A DNA stretch of 7,607 nucleotides from an uncultured Lachnospiraceae bacterium. GTDB lineage: Bacteria > Bacillota > Clostridia > Lachnospirales > Lachnospiraceae. The DNA lies in NCBI GenBank assembly GCA_947175845.1, contig CAMWOK010000134.1, positions 1 through 7,607 on the forward strand, in the 5' to 3' direction. Shown here in pieces: positions 6,397-7,607 of the stretch. Each line of letters begins with the position of its first letter. Position 1 is the stretch's first letter. The translations under genes and the position numbers were made by a program. The notes under the pieces are model-generated. The model searched no databases and was not told where the DNA came from. It saw only the letters and a list, made by a program, of their open reading frames with translations.

Positions 6397-7452
6397 ATGA
6401 AAGCGTGGATTCTGCACGATATAGCAAAGATTTGTTTTGAGGAAGTGGGCAGGCCAGAGCCTGCGGACAACGAGGTGGTTGTCGCAGTGAAGGCAGCAGG
6501 TGTCTGCGGTTCTGATATTCCGAGGATTTATCAGACAGGCGCGCATGTGCATCCGCTGATACCGGGCCACGAGTTTTCGGGGCAGGTTGTCGACACTGGG
6601 AGAGCTGTCGATGCGGGATGGCGCGGCCGGCGCGTCGGTGTTTTTCCCCTGATTCCCTGCAGAAAATGTGTTGCCTGCCGGGGGCAGCACTATGAGCTGT
6701 GCCGCAGCTACAGCTATCTGGGATCGCGCAGGGATGGAGGATTTGCAGAGTATGTGGCAGTGCCTGAGTGGAATCTGGTCGCGCTCCCTGACAATGTGTC
6801 CTATGAGCAGGCGGCAATGATGGAGCCGATGGCGGTTGCGGTGCACGCCATGAGGAGTGCGCTTGCACCGGACGTAGACAGACAGCAGCCAATTGCCGTC
6901 TGCGGCTTTGGGACGATCGGGATCCTGCTTGCGATGTTTTTGAGAGAGGCGGGATTTGGCAATCTGTATGTGATAGGAAACAAGGATTTTCAGAGAAGAA
7001 TGGCAGCAGGGCTTGGCATGGACGAAGCGCACATTTATGACAGCAGACACGGCAGTGCGCGGGAGTGGCTGATGACGCAGACGAAAGGCGCCGGTGTGGA
7101 TGTTTTTTTTGAGTGTGTCGGAAAGAATGAGACTGTGTCGGATGCAGTTTTGTGCACAGCGCCAAACGGGACTGTGCAGCTTGTGGGCAATCCGGCGTCG
7201 GACATGCTGTTCGACAAGCATACATACTGGAAAATTCTTCGGGATCAGCTGACCGTAAAAGGCAGCTGGAACTCTTCGTTCCGGCACAGTGCGGAGGATG
7301 ACTGGCAGTATGTGCTCGATAGGCTGCAGCGTGGAAGAATACATCCGGAGCAGTGTATTACACACTTCTTTTCCCTGGATGCACTGGAACAGGGATTTGA
7401 GATAATGCGGGACAAAACACAGGAGTATGTCAAGATAATGTCAGGCGCCTAG
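6397..7452 (+). CDS. Zinc-dependent alditol-phosphate dehydrogenase, TarJ/GatD type
   Basis: A 351-residue medium-chain dehydrogenase/reductase. The catalytic zinc site is visible as GVCGSD (C37), GHE (H58, E59) and EPMAVAVH (E143); the structural zinc site is C88, C91, C94 and C102. The cofactor domain starts with IAVCGFGTIG (166-175). The end of the second strand reads VIGNKDFQ, with no acidic residue at the position that usually selects NAD, which hints at NADP(H). It resembles galactitol-1-phosphate 5-dehydrogenases by overall sequence feel, but being three bases after a TarI-type gene it more likely works like TarJ, reducing ribulose 5-phosphate to ribitol 5-phosphate for activation. ATG 6397 follows AGGAG at 6381-6385 (11 bases) within the end of the upstream gene. 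The stop overlaps, tail to tail, the stop of a tiny minus-strand ORF. Confidence 0.88.
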   Translation: MKAWILHDIAKICFEEVGRPEPADNEVVVAVKAAGVCGSDIPRIYQTGAHVHPLIPGHEFSGQVVDTGRAVDAGWRGRRVGVFPLIPCRKCVACRGQHYELCRSYSYLGSRRDGGFAEYVAVPEWNLVALPDNVSYEQAAMMEPMAVAVHAMRSALAPDVDRQQPIAVCGFGTIGILLAMFLREAGFGNLYVIGNKDFQRRMAAGLGMDEAHIYDSRHGSAREWLMTQTKGAGVDVFFECVGKNETVSDAVLCTAPNGTVQLVGNPASDMLFDKHTYWKILRDQLTVKGSWNSSFRHSAEDDWQYVLDRLQRGRIHPEQCITHFFSLDALEQGFEIMRDKTQEYVKIMSGA

Positions 7453-7532
7453 TACAGCATCGCATGAATAATCGAGTAATACGCGCCTGCCTTTTGTGCC
7501 AGTACTGCGTTGTCGTCAGTCACCGTAGCCAC
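7449..7532 (-). CDS. Possible 27-residue ORF inside the palindromic repeat
   Basis: On the minus strand AAGGAGG (7546-7540) lies seven bases before GTG 7532-7530, opening 27 codons that end at TAG (7451-7449). The peptide begins MATVTDDNAVLAQKAG and ends AYYSIIHAMLY. No family recognised. The frame is open back to a TGA at 7574-7572. The stop overlaps the stop of the dehydrogenase. The good ribosome binding site is the only evidence for translation; the repeat itself may simply have an open frame, or may be a sequence that donates tails to proteins where it inserts. Confidence 0.3.
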   Translation of the reverse strand: MATVTDDNAVLAQKAGAYYSIIHAMLY

Positions 7533-7607
7533 CGCTACGCCTCCTTCCTCCGCCTTGTCCTGACACAAAATTCAGGCACCTATTACTTCGAAATTAGTGC
7601 AATGCTG
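7455..7607. repeat. Imperfect palindromic element, MITE- or REP-like, reaching the window edge
   Basis: The 51 bases at 7455-7505 match the reverse complement of the last 51 bases (7557-7607) at 37 positions without gaps. Shared blocks include CAGCAT at both ends, AGTAATA, GCCTG and TTTTGTG. The two arms are symmetric about position 7531, and exactly there lies a perfect 6-bp hairpin, CGTAGC (7524-7529), CACC loop, GCTACG (7534-7539). The 17-18 bases between centre and arms are not complementary; one side is CCTCCTTCCTCC, purine-rich on the other strand. It starts two bases after the last stop codon. No transposase is visible, and the right edge may be cut by the window. It could be a non-autonomous mobile repeat or a processing/termination structure for the operon transcript. 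Apart from the small minus-strand ORF I see no gene here. Confidence 0.75.

Noticed and set aside
7103..7110. A run of eight T inside the dehydrogenase gene as a phase-variation tract.
   Set aside because: It encodes part of an ordinary DVFFE stretch in an intact frame; a single run of eight without other evidence is not enough.
5899..7365. A 488-codon open frame on the minus strand opposite the TarI/TarJ genes.
   Set aside because: Its product is rich in R, H, P and C and has no recognisable family, while the plus strand encodes two proteins with full catalytic motifs and good ribosome binding sites. It is a by-product of the high G+C of these genes.

Overview
This window is a run of seven same-strand genes plus a clipped eighth at the left edge, all concerned with making a phosphate-containing cell-surface glycopolymer (a teichoic-acid-like or capsular polymer). 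The strong AGGAGG-type ribosome binding sites, the mix of gene families and the codon use suggest a Gram-positive gut-type Clostridia, most likely a Lachnospiraceae member; that placement is inference. Nothing here is a transposase, phage, CRISPR or RNA gene.

Layout: 3-86, C-terminal tail of an upstream gene; 127-1326, GT4 glycosyltransferase; 1323-1799, small membrane-anchored Rossmann-like protein; 1828-2997, Rossmann-like domain fused to a GT32-type sugar transferase; 3084-4007, the same kind of N-terminal domain fused to an FkbM-type methyltransferase; 4036-5604, the same kind of N-terminal domain fused to a TagB/TagF-type CDP-alditol phosphotransferase; 5671-6393, TarI/IspD-type cytidylyltransferase; 6397-7452, zinc-dependent sugar-phosphate dehydrogenase of the TarJ/GatD type. 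The genes are tightly packed (4-base overlap, short gaps), so most are probably co-transcribed. A plausible extra promoter overlaps the stop codon of the phosphotransferase gene, just ahead of the TarI/TarJ pair.

Proposed logic: the dehydrogenase reduces a ketopentose phosphate (probably ribulose 5-phosphate) to an alditol phosphate, the cytidylyltransferase activates it with CTP, and the TagF-type enzyme transfers alditol phosphate to the growing glycan. The GT4 and GT32 enzymes add sugars, and the FkbM-type enzyme probably O-methylates the product.

The three most interesting points are: (1) a Rossmann-like module recurs in four consecutive genes, three times fused to unrelated catalytic domains and once standing alone behind a membrane anchor; (2) the TarI leader has a 10-bp hairpin that covers one of two in-frame Shine-Dalgarno/ATG pairs, and both ribosome binding sites could pair with the same CCTCC stretch; (3) directly after the last stop codon lies an approximately 153-bp imperfect palindrome running to the window edge, centred on a 6-bp hairpin, whose minus strand carries a 27-codon ORF with a good ribosome binding site.
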